A stretch of 49,084 nucleotides of DNA from Phocaeicola_A sp963643925 (GTDB lineage: Bacteria; Bacteroidota; Bacteroidia; Bacteroidales; Bacteroidaceae): contig CAVINS010000019.1 of assembly GCA_963643925.1 (NCBI GenBank), forward strand, positions 1 through 49,084, read 5' to 3'. Shown here in pieces: positions 33,956 through 41,685 of the stretch. The position numbers and the translations under genes were made by a program. The notes below the pieces were generated by a model. That model saw only the letters and a program-made list of their open reading frames with translations, searched no databases and was not told where the DNA came from. Positions within the stretch are counted from its first letter, which is position 1. Every line of letters starts with the position of its first letter.

Positions 33956-35080
33956 TTAGTCATTCAACATCATAGGCATCAACAGCATAAGAATCTCCTC
34001 GTTCTCTTCTTGCTGGGATGGTACGAAGATGCCTGGGCGTGAAGGATCGGCCAACTCGAGGTCGACGTTCTGTCCCGAGAGATTGTTGAGAAACTCTATT
34101 AGGAACGGTGCTCTGAAGCCAATGCTGAATGGCTGTCCGTCGTAGTTGCAGGATGCCGACTCCTCGGCTGAGGTGGAGAAGTCCAGATTCTGTGCCGACA
34201 CGGTCATCTGGTTGTTCTGGAAACGAAGCTTGACCAGACTGTTTTCCGTGGAAGCGAACACCGACACACGCTTCAGCGCGCTCTGTAGCGCAAGCCTGTC
34301 GACGGTTATTCTCAGTGGGTTGTTCTTGGGGATGACAGAGTTGTAGTTGGGGTAGCGTCCTTCGAGCTGGCGGCAGATGAGTTTGTAGTCGATGGTGGCG
34401 AACACGACATTGCGGTCGTCGAAATCGATAAGCACTTCGCTGTCGTCCTTCGGGAGCACGTTGCGAAGCAAGTTGGCCGGCTTCTTGGGCAGGATGAATG
34501 ACGACTTCTCCGTGCCATTGCAATCGAATCTCTTGATGCGTGACAACTTATGTCCGTCGGATGCGACGAAAGTCACGCTGTCCTGTTGAATGTCGAAATA
34601 GACACCGCTCATCACGGGACGGAGCTCATCCTCTCCCGAAGCGAAGATGGACCGTGTGATGCCGTTCGCCACGATGCTCGACTTTATGGTGATGCTTTCG
34701 GAGTTTACCCCCAGCATAGGCGGGAAGGGGTAGGTGTCCGAAGACTGGCCGATGATGTTGTATTGACCGTTCATATATCTGACGACGATAGCAAAGGTAC
34801 TGAGATCCACTTCGAAGGTCAGTCCCTGGTCGGGAATCTCTTTCAATGCGTCGAGCAACGTTTTAGCCACCACGGCGAAGCGTCCGTTGGAGTCGCTGTC
34901 GAGTACTTCCACCTGGGTGATCATCGTGGTTTCTGTGTCTGAAGCGGTGATAGACAGCGTTCCGTCCTGCAGGTCGAAGAGGAAACAATCCATTATCGGA
35001 AGCGTATTCTTGGAACTTATAACACGGCTAATAGCCTGTAAATGATTGAATAAGTCTACACTTTTAACAACAAATTTCAT
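33956..35080 (-). CDS. dnaN: DNA polymerase III sliding clamp (beta subunit)
   Basis: The clamp encircles DNA and tethers polymerase III. The 374-residue protein shows the three-domain beta fold: MKFVVKSVDLFNHLQAISRV with VISSKNTLPIMDCFLF in domain 1, SIFASGEDELRPVMSGVYFD in domain 2 (FASGEDELRPVMSG), and the C-terminal LMPMMLND ending close to the usual MPMR-type tail. It heads a run of six minus-strand genes down to the TPR protein. dnaA and recF are not beside it, unlike the classic origin arrangement. Confidence 0.97.
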   Translation of the reverse strand: MKFVVKSVDLFNHLQAISRVISSKNTLPIMDCFLFDLQDGTLSITASDTETTMITQVEVLDSDSNGRFAVVAKTLLDALKEIPDQGLTFEVDLSTFAIVVRYMNGQYNIIGQSSDTYPFPPMLGVNSESITIKSSIVANGITRSIFASGEDELRPVMSGVYFDIQQDSVTFVASDGHKLSRIKRFDCNGTEKSSFILPKKPANLLRNVLPKDDSEVLIDFDDRNVVFATIDYKLICRQLEGRYPNYNSVIPKNNPLRITVDRLALQSALKRVSVFASTENSLVKLRFQNNQMTVSAQNLDFSTSAEESASCNYDGQPFSIGFRAPFLIEFLNNLSGQNVDLELADPSRPGIFVPSQQEENEEILMLLMPMMLND

Positions 35081-35120
35081 AGTAATCCTATTTATGTTTT
35101 TAACTATTTGTAATTGTTTA

Positions 35121-35128
35121 CAAAGTTA
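35121..35128 (-). promoter_or_regulatory. Promoter -7 element (TAACTTTG) for dnaN
   Basis: The minus-strand TAACTTTG is 41 bases upstream of the dnaN ATG at 35080. The 140-base spacer also serves the divergent DUF3127 gene. Confidence 0.55.
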
Positions 35129-35220
35129 CGAAAAATTGCAGACGTGCCCTAAATTATCCGGTGAAAATTGGCTTATTAAATATTTTTATCGTACTTTCGC
35201 ATCGTAAAAATACAAGTTTA

Positions 35221-35643
35221 ATGGAAATATCAGGTAAGATAATAGCAGTCTTGGAGCCTCGAGGCGGGGTTTCGAGAGCTGGAAATGAGTGGAAGGCACA
35301 AGAGTACGTCATCGAAACGACACAGGATCAGTATCCTAGAAAGATGTGCTTCGAAGTGTTTGGCCCGGACAAGATTAGCCAGTTCAACATACAGGCTGGC
35401 GAGGATCTGACGGTTAGTTTCGACATTGATGCCCGCGAATGGAACGGACGTTGGTACAATCAACTCCGTGCATGGCGCGTGGTGCGCAACACTGGACAGC
35501 CCGCACAGGTAGCGGTGCAGGATGCGGACATCCCACCGTTCCCGCCCGCACCGTTTGAGAATGAGCCGGCCAGCGGTTCGTTAGGTAACGATGGTGCCTC
35601 GATGGGTTTCGCTGCTGGCGACTCGGGTGACCTCCCCTTCTAA
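35221..35643 (+). CDS. DUF3127 protein, single-strand-binding-like OB fold
   Basis: I chose the ATG at 35221, giving 140 residues beginning MEISGKIIAVLEPRGGVSR; the frame runs 20 codons upstream across the promoter area. DUF3127 proteins are a Bacteroidetes family with an OB-like beta barrel related to single-stranded-DNA-binding proteins. Residues 1-90 form the barrel (WKAQEYVIET, FEVFGPDKI, EWNGRWYNQLRAWRV). Residues about 92-140 are Pro/Gly-rich and disordered and end GDSGDLPF. That tail resembles the acidic aromatic tip (DDDIPF) by which SSB recruits repair proteins. It is divergent from dnaN, which fits a DNA-linked role. Confidence 0.85.
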   Translation: MEISGKIIAVLEPRGGVSRAGNEWKAQEYVIETTQDQYPRKMCFEVFGPDKISQFNIQAGEDLTVSFDIDAREWNGRWYNQLRAWRVVRNTGQPAQVAVQDADIPPFPPAPFENEPASGSLGNDGASMGFAAGDSGDLPF

Positions 35644-35684
35644 CCATAGACTGGACTACGGCAAGAGACACTCGCCATCAGATG

Positions 35685-35829
35685 GTTGACTAAGAGAATG
35701 AGCCTTGTTTCTCCATTGGGAATCAGAGCCATTTTTTTAGGTGGTATGTCGACCGATTAACCAAAAGAAATCAGCCCTGCTCCTTCATCGGGAAGCAGGG
35801 CTGGTTTCTTTTGGAGCGGTATGCCGGCC
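35685..35829. repeat. Imperfect tandem duplication of the DUF3127/rho terminator region
   Basis: Two segments of about 70-74 bases (35685-35754 and 35756-35829) align along their length, with shared pieces such as CC[AT]T[TC][AG][TC][CT]GGGAA, a T-rich run and GGTATG[TC]C[GG]ACC/GGCC. The second copy forms the strong terminator hairpin. In the first copy the arms no longer pair, though its T-tract remains. Confidence 0.5.
35763..35812. terminator. Bidirectional terminator between DUF3127 and rho
   Basis: The left arm AAAAGAAATCAGCCCTGCT (35763-35781) pairs with 35794-35812 with a single wobble or mismatch around a 12-base loop. It has A-tract and T-tract ends, so it can stop transcripts from both converging genes. 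It lies 18 bases past the rho stop. Confidence 0.85.
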
Positions 35830-37872
35830 TTATGAGTTCATACTCATGAGGAATTCCTCGTTGTTTTTGGTCTTCTCCAATTTGTCCTTTACGAAATCCA
35901 TTGCTTCCAACGGGTTCATGTCGGACAGGTACTTGCGCAGAATCCACATGCGGTCGAGGGTCTGCTTGTCGAGCAGCAAGTCGTCGCGGCGCGTGCTGGA
36001 TGCGATGATGTTGACGGCCGGGAAGATGCGTTTGTTGGACAGGTTGCGGTCGAGTTGGAGCTCCATGTTGCCTGTTCCCTTGAACTCCTCGAAGATTACC
36101 TCGTCCATCTTGGATCCGGTATCAATCAATGCGGTGGCGATGATGGTGAGCGATCCTCCGTTCTCAATGTTGCGTGCGGCACCGAAGAAGCGTTTGGGCT
36201 TGTGTAGCGCATTGGCGTCGACACCACCGGACAGCACCTTGCCGGATGCCGGTGATACGGTATTGTAGGCGCGGGCCAGTCGGGTGATGGAGTCGAGGAA
36301 GATGACCACATCGTGACCGCACTCTACCATGCGTTTGGCTTTCTCCAACACGATGCCGGCAATCTTCACGTGACGCTCGGCGGGCTCGTCGAACGTAGAG
36401 GCAATCACCTCCGCATTTACGCTGCGTGCCATGTCGGTAACCTCCTCGGGGCGCTCGTCAATCAGCAACATGATCATGTACACCTCCGGGTGGTTGGCGG
36501 CAATGGCGTTCGCGATGTCCTTCATCAAGATGGTCTTACCGGTCTTGGGCTGTGCCACGATGAGGGCGCGCTGGCCTTTGCCGATGGGGGAGAAGAGGTC
36601 TACCACACGGGCGGACAGGTTGTCGTTGTAGCCTTTGCAGAGCTGGAACTTCTCCTCGGGGAAGAGCGGTGTGAGGTGATCGAACGGAACACGGTCGCGC
36701 ACCATGGCGGGGTCTTTACCGTTGATCTTGTTGACTTTCACCAAGGGGAAATACTTCTCGCCCTCTCTCGGCGGACGGATGGTACCGTCTACCACATCGC
36801 CTGTCTTCAGTCCGAACAGCTTGATCTGCGACTGCGACACATAGATGTCGTCGGGTGAGGAGAGGTAGTTGTAGTCCGATGAACGTAGGAAACCATAGCC
36901 GTCTTGCATGATCTCCAACACCCCGGTACCGTTGAGGATACCTTCGAAGTCGTAGGGGCGTTCGCGCTCAATAGGACGACGCTCGGGCTGGGGCATCGGG
37001 CGCTCGTCATACTGCGGTTGGTTATATCCGTTGCTGTTTTGCTGACGCGTGTTGTTGGTGGTGTATTTGCCTTGTTGCTGGCGCATCTGCTGACGGTTGT
37101 TGCTCTTGTGGTTCTGTGCGGGCGTCTGCTCAGGGGCGGCGGGTGCCTTGGGTGCCTCGAACTTGGTAATCAGTTCCGAGGGTATTTCATCCTTCTCGGT
37201 AGGCATATCCTCCACGGGGATGAAGTCGTCGGTATTCAGCGGTGGCAGGGGCTCGTCCATGCTCTTGTCGATGTCGTCGGCGAAGGGGAGATCCTGCTGG
37301 ATGGCTGACGGCTTCGCAGACTCCTGCATCGGTGCGGTCTCTACGGCCTGCTCGGATTTGTTGGTGGGCTGTGCTGCTGCTTGGGGTTCTTCCTTGGCCT
37401 GGGCGGTTTTGCTCTTGCTGCCCGGCTTGCGTCCGCGTTTCTTGGGTGCGTTCTCCTTGGCGGCGTCAGTGGCGCTGTTGTCTGCTGCTGGGGCTGCCTC
37501 CTGCGGTTCCGCCTTGGGGACTTCTGCTATGACGGCCTCTTTCGACTTCTTTGTCTCGGTGGCTTCGGCGCCCGATTTTGCGTTGGCGGCAGCCTTTTTA
37601 CCCTGCGATACTTTCTTGGCTTTCTCTTGGTTGGTTGTGTAGACCTTGTCGGCAGCGTCTTTCTTCACGTTGATACGCGAGCGTTTGCCTTTGTCCTTGG
37701 CACCGTCGGAACCGTTTTTCTTCGATGCGGCCACGTCGGCTTGCGCGTCCAATATCTTATAGACGAGGTCTTGTTTGTCGAGCGAATTCACTTTTTCTAT
37801 TCCCAACTCTTGGGCAATCTGCAGCAACTCGTCCTGCGTTTTGTCGTTTAACTGGATAATGTTATAATACAT
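35830..37872 (-). CDS. rho: Transcription termination factor Rho with long disordered insertion
   Basis: Rho is the RNA-dependent ATPase that ends untranslated transcripts. The 680-residue protein has the N-terminal helical Rho_N region (about 1-48) and then roughly 250 residues of low-complexity sequence rich in Ala, Lys, Pro, Glu and Gln (about 50-300). Next come the RNA-binding OB fold (GVLEIMQDGYGFLRSSDYNY), the P-loop QPKTGKTILM near 440, Walker B VIFLDSITRLARAYN and the Q/R-loop region. E. coli Rho has 419 residues, so the insertion accounts for the difference. In B. thetaiotaomicron this insertion is reported to drive phase separation and gut fitness. A leader of about 180 bases precedes the gene. 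Confidence 0.97.
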   Translation of the reverse strand: MYYNIIQLNDKTQDELLQIAQELGIEKVNSLDKQDLVYKILDAQADVAASKKNGSDGAKDKGKRSRINVKKDAADKVYTTNQEKAKKVSQGKKAAANAKSGAEATETKKSKEAVIAEVPKAEPQEAAPAADNSATDAAKENAPKKRGRKPGSKSKTAQAKEEPQAAAQPTNKSEQAVETAPMQESAKPSAIQQDLPFADDIDKSMDEPLPPLNTDDFIPVEDMPTEKDEIPSELITKFEAPKAPAAPEQTPAQNHKSNNRQQMRQQQGKYTTNNTRQQNSNGYNQPQYDERPMPQPERRPIERERPYDFEGILNGTGVLEIMQDGYGFLRSSDYNYLSSPDDIYVSQSQIKLFGLKTGDVVDGTIRPPREGEKYFPLVKVNKINGKDPAMVRDRVPFDHLTPLFPEEKFQLCKGYNDNLSARVVDLFSPIGKGQRALIVAQPKTGKTILMKDIANAIAANHPEVYMIMLLIDERPEEVTDMARSVNAEVIASTFDEPAERHVKIAGIVLEKAKRMVECGHDVVIFLDSITRLARAYNTVSPASGKVLSGGVDANALHKPKRFFGAARNIENGGSLTIIATALIDTGSKMDEVIFEEFKGTGNMELQLDRNLSNKRIFPAVNIIASSTRRDDLLLDKQTLDRMWILRKYLSDMNPLEAMDFVKDKLEKTKNNEEFLMSMNS

Positions 37873-38054
37873 AACGTTATAAAATCTAAGTTTTTAACCG
37901 TTTGATAGCACAACACGATTCATCCTCCTTCTTTCTTTGTGCGTAGTGGAGAAAATCATCGATGTATGTAAATTGGATATTTAGTTGTTTGTTGATGTCC
38001 GATTGATACAATCTAATGTAGGAGAAAGGACTCTCGTACATCTTTTTGACGCTG

Positions 38055-38062
38055 CAAAAATA
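38055..38062 (-). promoter_or_regulatory. Promoter -7 element (TATTTTTG) for rho
   Basis: The minus-strand TATTTTTG is about 183 bases upstream of the rho ATG at 37872, giving an unusually long leader. E. coli rho is autoregulated by attenuation in its leader, so a similar arrangement is plausible here. Confidence 0.5.
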
Positions 38063-38262
38063 CAAAGATTTTTTATATTTCAAGTCCTTTCGCGAAAATT
38101 TTTATTGCTGTGTTCTATGTATATATACCTTATATAATATACATGTACACGCACTGTGCTGTGAGCGCCGTATCCGTCTGTGTGGAAAACTTGCTCAGGT
38201 TAAAAAATGTAATTCCCGGACTATTGTATGGCGGTTTGCGTAGGCAGTTCGGCGAAAATGCG

Positions 38263-38270
38263 TACCTTTA
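38263..38270 (+). promoter_or_regulatory. Promoter -7-like element (TACCTTTA) for ridA
   Basis: TACCTTTA matches TAnnTTTG except for the last base and lies 44 bases upstream of the ridA ATG. A TTTG occurs 24 bases further upstream. Confidence 0.4.
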
Positions 38271-38313
38271 CCAATGAATTACATTTAAATGGTATTTAAA
38301 CTTAAAAGTAACT

Positions 38314-38691
38314 ATGAAGAAAATTATCTCAACGACAAAGGCTCCGGCAGCAATCGGTCCTTACAGTCAGGCGGTAGAAGTGAACGGTACAATATTCCTC
38401 TCTGGTCAAATTCCTATCAATCCGGCTACGGGCGAGGTTGTTGAAGGTGGCATCGTGGAACAAACTACACAGTGCTTCGAGAACATCAAGAGTGTGTTGG
38501 CCGAGGCTGGACTGACAACCGCTAACATTGTAAAGACAACCGTTTTCATGGCCGATATGTCTTTGTTCGGTGATATGAACAGTGTTTACGCCAAATATTT
38601 CGACGGCGATTTCCCTGCACGCTCTGCCGTGGCAGTGAAAGGTCTGCCCAAGAATGTGCTGGTGGAGGTTGAGAGCATCGCTGTAAGATAA
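38314..38691 (+). CDS. ridA: RidA-family enamine/imine deaminase
   Basis: RidA hydrolyses reactive 2-aminoacrylate and related imines formed by PLP enzymes such as threonine dehydratase. The 125-residue protein has the standard length and motifs: PAAIGPYSQAVEVNG, FLSGQIPINPATG, and the C-terminal FPARSAVAVKGLP with the substrate-carboxylate Arg and VEVESIAVR with the conserved Glu. Start and spacing are unambiguous. It is followed by a 154-base spacer rich in hairpins. Confidence 0.96.
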   Translation: MKKIISTTKAPAAIGPYSQAVEVNGTIFLSGQIPINPATGEVVEGGIVEQTTQCFENIKSVLAEAGLTTANIVKTTVFMADMSLFGDMNSVYAKYFDGDFPARSAVAVKGLPKNVLVEVESIAVR

Positions 38692-38700
38692 CTGATTTTC

Positions 38701-38798
38701 TACGGGGTGCTCCGTAACAGGAGTTTTAATGTCCGGTGTCATGCACCGGATTGCGGATATTGACGGCATGCATACATCTGAGGTGTGCCGCCAATATC
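38701..38798 (+). other. Three consecutive inverted repeats between ridA and the DUF3805 gene
   Basis: TACGG/CCGTA (38701-38716), TCCGGTG/CACCGGA (38732-38750, perfect seven-base arms) and a 13-base imperfect stem (38756-38768 with 38786-38798, one mismatch). None is followed by a clear T-tract, so simple termination is uncertain. They may form a processed or protective mRNA structure, or a small RNA. Confidence 0.5.
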
Positions 38799-38845
38799 TG
38801 TATGTTGGTGACACTTTCTCTTAGCGACATACATTATTATTAGAT

Positions 38846-39667
38846 ATGGACGAAAAGTATTACATAGCTCCTGGCGGGTGGTTCGCTTTGCGCTATCCTG
38901 CCCAGTGGTGCGAGTTTGAGGACAGTGAGGAATGTTTCCTCTTCTACAATCCCAACAAATGGGACGGGAACTTCCGGATATCGGTGTTTAAGGATGCGTC
39001 CGGGTCGTATGCCGACGATGTGATGGCGGACGAACTGAAGCAGAATGCGGGATCCCGGCGTGTGGTCGTGGGGCCGTGGAACTGTGTCTACAGCAAAGAG
39101 GACTTTGTGGAGGACGGCCTTGCCTACACCATGCACCTGTGGGTGCTTGGTGAGAAGGACACGTACGCCGAATGTTCCTTCACAGTGCCCAAAGGAGCAT
39201 CGGTGAAATTGGCGGAAGGGGTGATAGCCTCCTTGGAGTTACGCGACATGCATGTCCGCTATCCCAAAGCCGTGATACCCGTCCGGGTGTTGGAGATAAA
39301 CCGCATCAACGAGTCGTTCGACTGGGCGGTCTCCCAGATAAAGAATGTGCTGAAGAAAGATTTTCGCTCGTCGGAGCAGGACATCGCCCTCATCCAACAG
39401 GTGATCTCCCAAAAGACATTCGGCAAGAAGAAGCCCGAAGGGGCTTTGGCCGCTTTGGGAGTGGCGTTCGGCACCATACTGGTGAATGAGATGGACGGCT
39501 TCGACTGGGTGACGGTCATCGACGGCTGCAACGAGTATCCTGCCCTGCAGTTTGCGGGGACGGACATCGTGGTGGAGGTGGAGGGTTTGCTGAAGTCCGC
39601 CTCGCAGGTGCCCGACTTGAAGGTGTCGTTTCAGCAGATTAAGCAGCAAATAGAATCGGTACTCTGA
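38846..39667 (+). CDS. DUF3805/DUF3806-type protein, function unknown
   Basis: The 273-residue cytoplasmic-looking protein lacks a signal peptide. The N-terminal half (MDEKYYIAPGGWFALRYPAQWCEF to about residue 130) matches my recollection of the Bacteroidales DUF3805 domain. The C-terminal half (about 150-273, with FGKKKPEGALAALGVAFG and GFDWVTVIDG) matches DUF3806. No catalytic motif is evident. Only one base separates its TGA from the ABC-F start, so the two are cotranscribed and may be functionally linked. Confidence 0.8.
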   Translation: MDEKYYIAPGGWFALRYPAQWCEFEDSEECFLFYNPNKWDGNFRISVFKDASGSYADDVMADELKQNAGSRRVVVGPWNCVYSKEDFVEDGLAYTMHLWVLGEKDTYAECSFTVPKGASVKLAEGVIASLELRDMHVRYPKAVIPVRVLEINRINESFDWAVSQIKNVLKKDFRSSEQDIALIQQVISQKTFGKKKPEGALAALGVAFGTILVNEMDGFDWVTVIDGCNEYPALQFAGTDIVVEVEGLLKSASQVPDLKVSFQQIKQQIESVL

Positions 39668-39668
39668 G

Positions 39669-41537
39669 ATGGCAAAGCCTTATTTACAAGTAGACGGACT
39701 GACAAAGTCATTTGGCAACCTTGTGCTGTTCCGGCAAATCTCTTTCGGCATAGCCGAGGGACAACGGATCGGACTGATAGCGAAGAATGGCAGTGGCAAG
39801 ACCACCTTGCTGAACATCCTGGCCGGTAGGGAAGGTTACGACGAAGGGAGCATCGTCTTCCGCAAAGACCTGAAGGTGGGATATCTGGAGCAGATCCCTT
39901 ACTATCCCGAAGACCTGACGGTGATAGAGGCCTGCTTCTACCATGGCAGCGTGCTGGGTAGCTTGGTGCGAAAGTACGAAACCTGTCTGGCCACGGACGG
40001 CAACCCGGGCCTGGACGACCTCATGGAACAGATGGAGCAGAATAATGCCTGGGACTACGAGCGGAAGATAAAACAAATACTTACCCAGCTGAAGATTACG
40101 GACTTCAACCAACCTGTGAGCCAGCTGTCGGGCGGTCAGCTGAAGCGTGTCGCATTGGCCAACGAACTGATTAACGAGCCCGATCTGCTGATACTGGACG
40201 AGCCTACCAACCATCTGGACCTCGACATGACCGAGTGGCTGGAGAACTACCTGCAGCATGGCAACCTGAGTCTGCTGATGGTGACGCACGACCGCTATTT
40301 CCTGGACCGCGTTTGCTCCGAGATACTGGAGATAGACAACCGACAGATTTATAATTACAAAGGAAACTACAGCTATTACCTGGACAAGCGCCAGGAACGC
40401 ATCGACTCAACCAATGCCGAGATAGCACGGGCCAATAACCTCTATCGCACCGAGCTGGAATGGATGCGACGGATGCCTCAGGCCCGCGGTCACAAGGCCC
40501 GCTACCGCGAGGAGGCCTTCTACGAGTTGGAGAAGGTGGCCAAGCAGCGACAATACAACAACCAGGTGAAGCTGGACGTGAAAGCTTCGTACATCGGCTC
40601 GAAGATATTTGAGGTGGACCACCTCTGCAAACGTTTCGGTGACCTGACTATCCTCGACAACTTCTCCTACATCTTTGCCCGGTACGAGAAGATGGGCATC
40701 GTCGGTAACAACGGAACCGGCAAGTCTACCTTCATAAAGATGCTGATGGGACTGGTGAAGCCTGACAGCGGAACGGTGGATATCGGCGAGACGGTGCGCT
40801 TTGGCTACTATTCGCAGGACGGACTGAAGTTCGACGAGCAGATGAAGGTGATCGACGTGGTGCAGGACATCGCTGAGGTGGTGGAACTGGGCAACGGCAA
40901 ACAACTGACGGTGTCGCAGTTCCTGCAGCATTTCCTCTTTACCCCTGAGGCGCAACACAGTTACGTCTATAAGCTGAGCGGTGGCGAGAAGCGGCGGCTA
41001 TACCTCTGCACCGTACTGATGAAGAACCCCAACTTCCTGGTGCTGGACGAGCCCACCAACGACCTGGACATCGTCACACTACAGGTGCTGGAGGAATATC
41101 TGCGAGCCTTCAAGGGGTGTGTCATCGTCGTGTCGCACGACCGCTATTTCATGGACAAGGTGGTGGGCCATCTGTTGGTTTTCAACGGCCAGGGTGATAT
41201 CCGCGATTTTCCGGGCAACTACACCGACTACCGTGAGTGGAAGGAGATGAAGTCGCAGCGGGACCGTGAGGAACGGAAACCCGTGGAGGAGAAGGTCGGC
41301 AAGGTGCGTCTGACCGAAAAGCGTAAGCTCAGCTTCAAGGAGAAGAAGGAACTGGAGCAGCTGGAGGTGGACATCGAAGCCTTGGAGCAGGAGAAGAAGT
41401 CCATAGAGGAGGCCCTGTGCAGCGGAACCCTGCAGGTGGATGAACTGACCGAGAAGTCGAAACGCCTGCCCGCCCTGAACGATGAGCTCGACGAGAAGAC
41501 GCTCCGTTGGATGGAACTGAGCGAAGTGGAGGGATAA
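39669..41537 (+). CDS. ABC-F family ATPase (Uup-like)
   Basis: ABC-F proteins bind the ribosome E site and modulate translation, or give antibiotic resistance. The 622-residue protein has two ABC domains without membrane segments: Walker A AKNGSGKTT (about 37-45) and GNNGTGKST (about 344-352), signatures LSGGQLKR and LSGGEKRR, and Walker B plus catalytic Glu in LLILDEPTNHLD and FLVLDEPTNDLD. A P-site-tRNA interaction linker with LEWMRRMPQARGHKARYREEA (the core is RRMPQARGHKARY) lies between them. A C-terminal coiled coil (about 560-610) is as in Uup. All catalytic residues are intact. Confidence 0.94.
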   Translation: MAKPYLQVDGLTKSFGNLVLFRQISFGIAEGQRIGLIAKNGSGKTTLLNILAGREGYDEGSIVFRKDLKVGYLEQIPYYPEDLTVIEACFYHGSVLGSLVRKYETCLATDGNPGLDDLMEQMEQNNAWDYERKIKQILTQLKITDFNQPVSQLSGGQLKRVALANELINEPDLLILDEPTNHLDLDMTEWLENYLQHGNLSLLMVTHDRYFLDRVCSEILEIDNRQIYNYKGNYSYYLDKRQERIDSTNAEIARANNLYRTELEWMRRMPQARGHKARYREEAFYELEKVAKQRQYNNQVKLDVKASYIGSKIFEVDHLCKRFGDLTILDNFSYIFARYEKMGIVGNNGTGKSTFIKMLMGLVKPDSGTVDIGETVRFGYYSQDGLKFDEQMKVIDVVQDIAEVVELGNGKQLTVSQFLQHFLFTPEAQHSYVYKLSGGEKRRLYLCTVLMKNPNFLVLDEPTNDLDIVTLQVLEEYLRAFKGCVIVVSHDRYFMDKVVGHLLVFNGQGDIRDFPGNYTDYREWKEMKSQRDREERKPVEEKVGKVRLTEKRKLSFKEKKELEQLEVDIEALEQEKKSIEEALCSGTLQVDELTEKSKRLPALNDELDEKTLRWMELSEVEG

Positions 41538-41685
41538 TATAGTCCAATGCCCAACGGCCTTTATACTCGTTGACCGGTGACTTAGGACCTCGCTTATTTC
41601 GTCTCCAGTATACCTATATTATATATAGTAGTCGCTCCAAATGCCGGAAGGTCCTCTTACACTATGTCGGTGGAGAGACGGCGGA

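Larger units (their letters stand above)
37873..38313. other. 441-bp spacer between divergent rho and ridA
   Basis: The spacer contains the rho promoter and its long leader (37873-38050), then an AT-rich stretch (38090-38160) and the ridA promoter. A 65-codon minus-strand frame at 37886-38083 lies inside the rho leader. It is AT-rich, has no family features and ends across the promoter, so I do not call it a gene. Confidence 0.6.

Noticed and set aside
37886..38083. 65-codon minus-strand gene between rho and its promoter
   Set aside because: It lies in the rho leader, is AT-rich, overlaps the -7 element and has no recognisable features.
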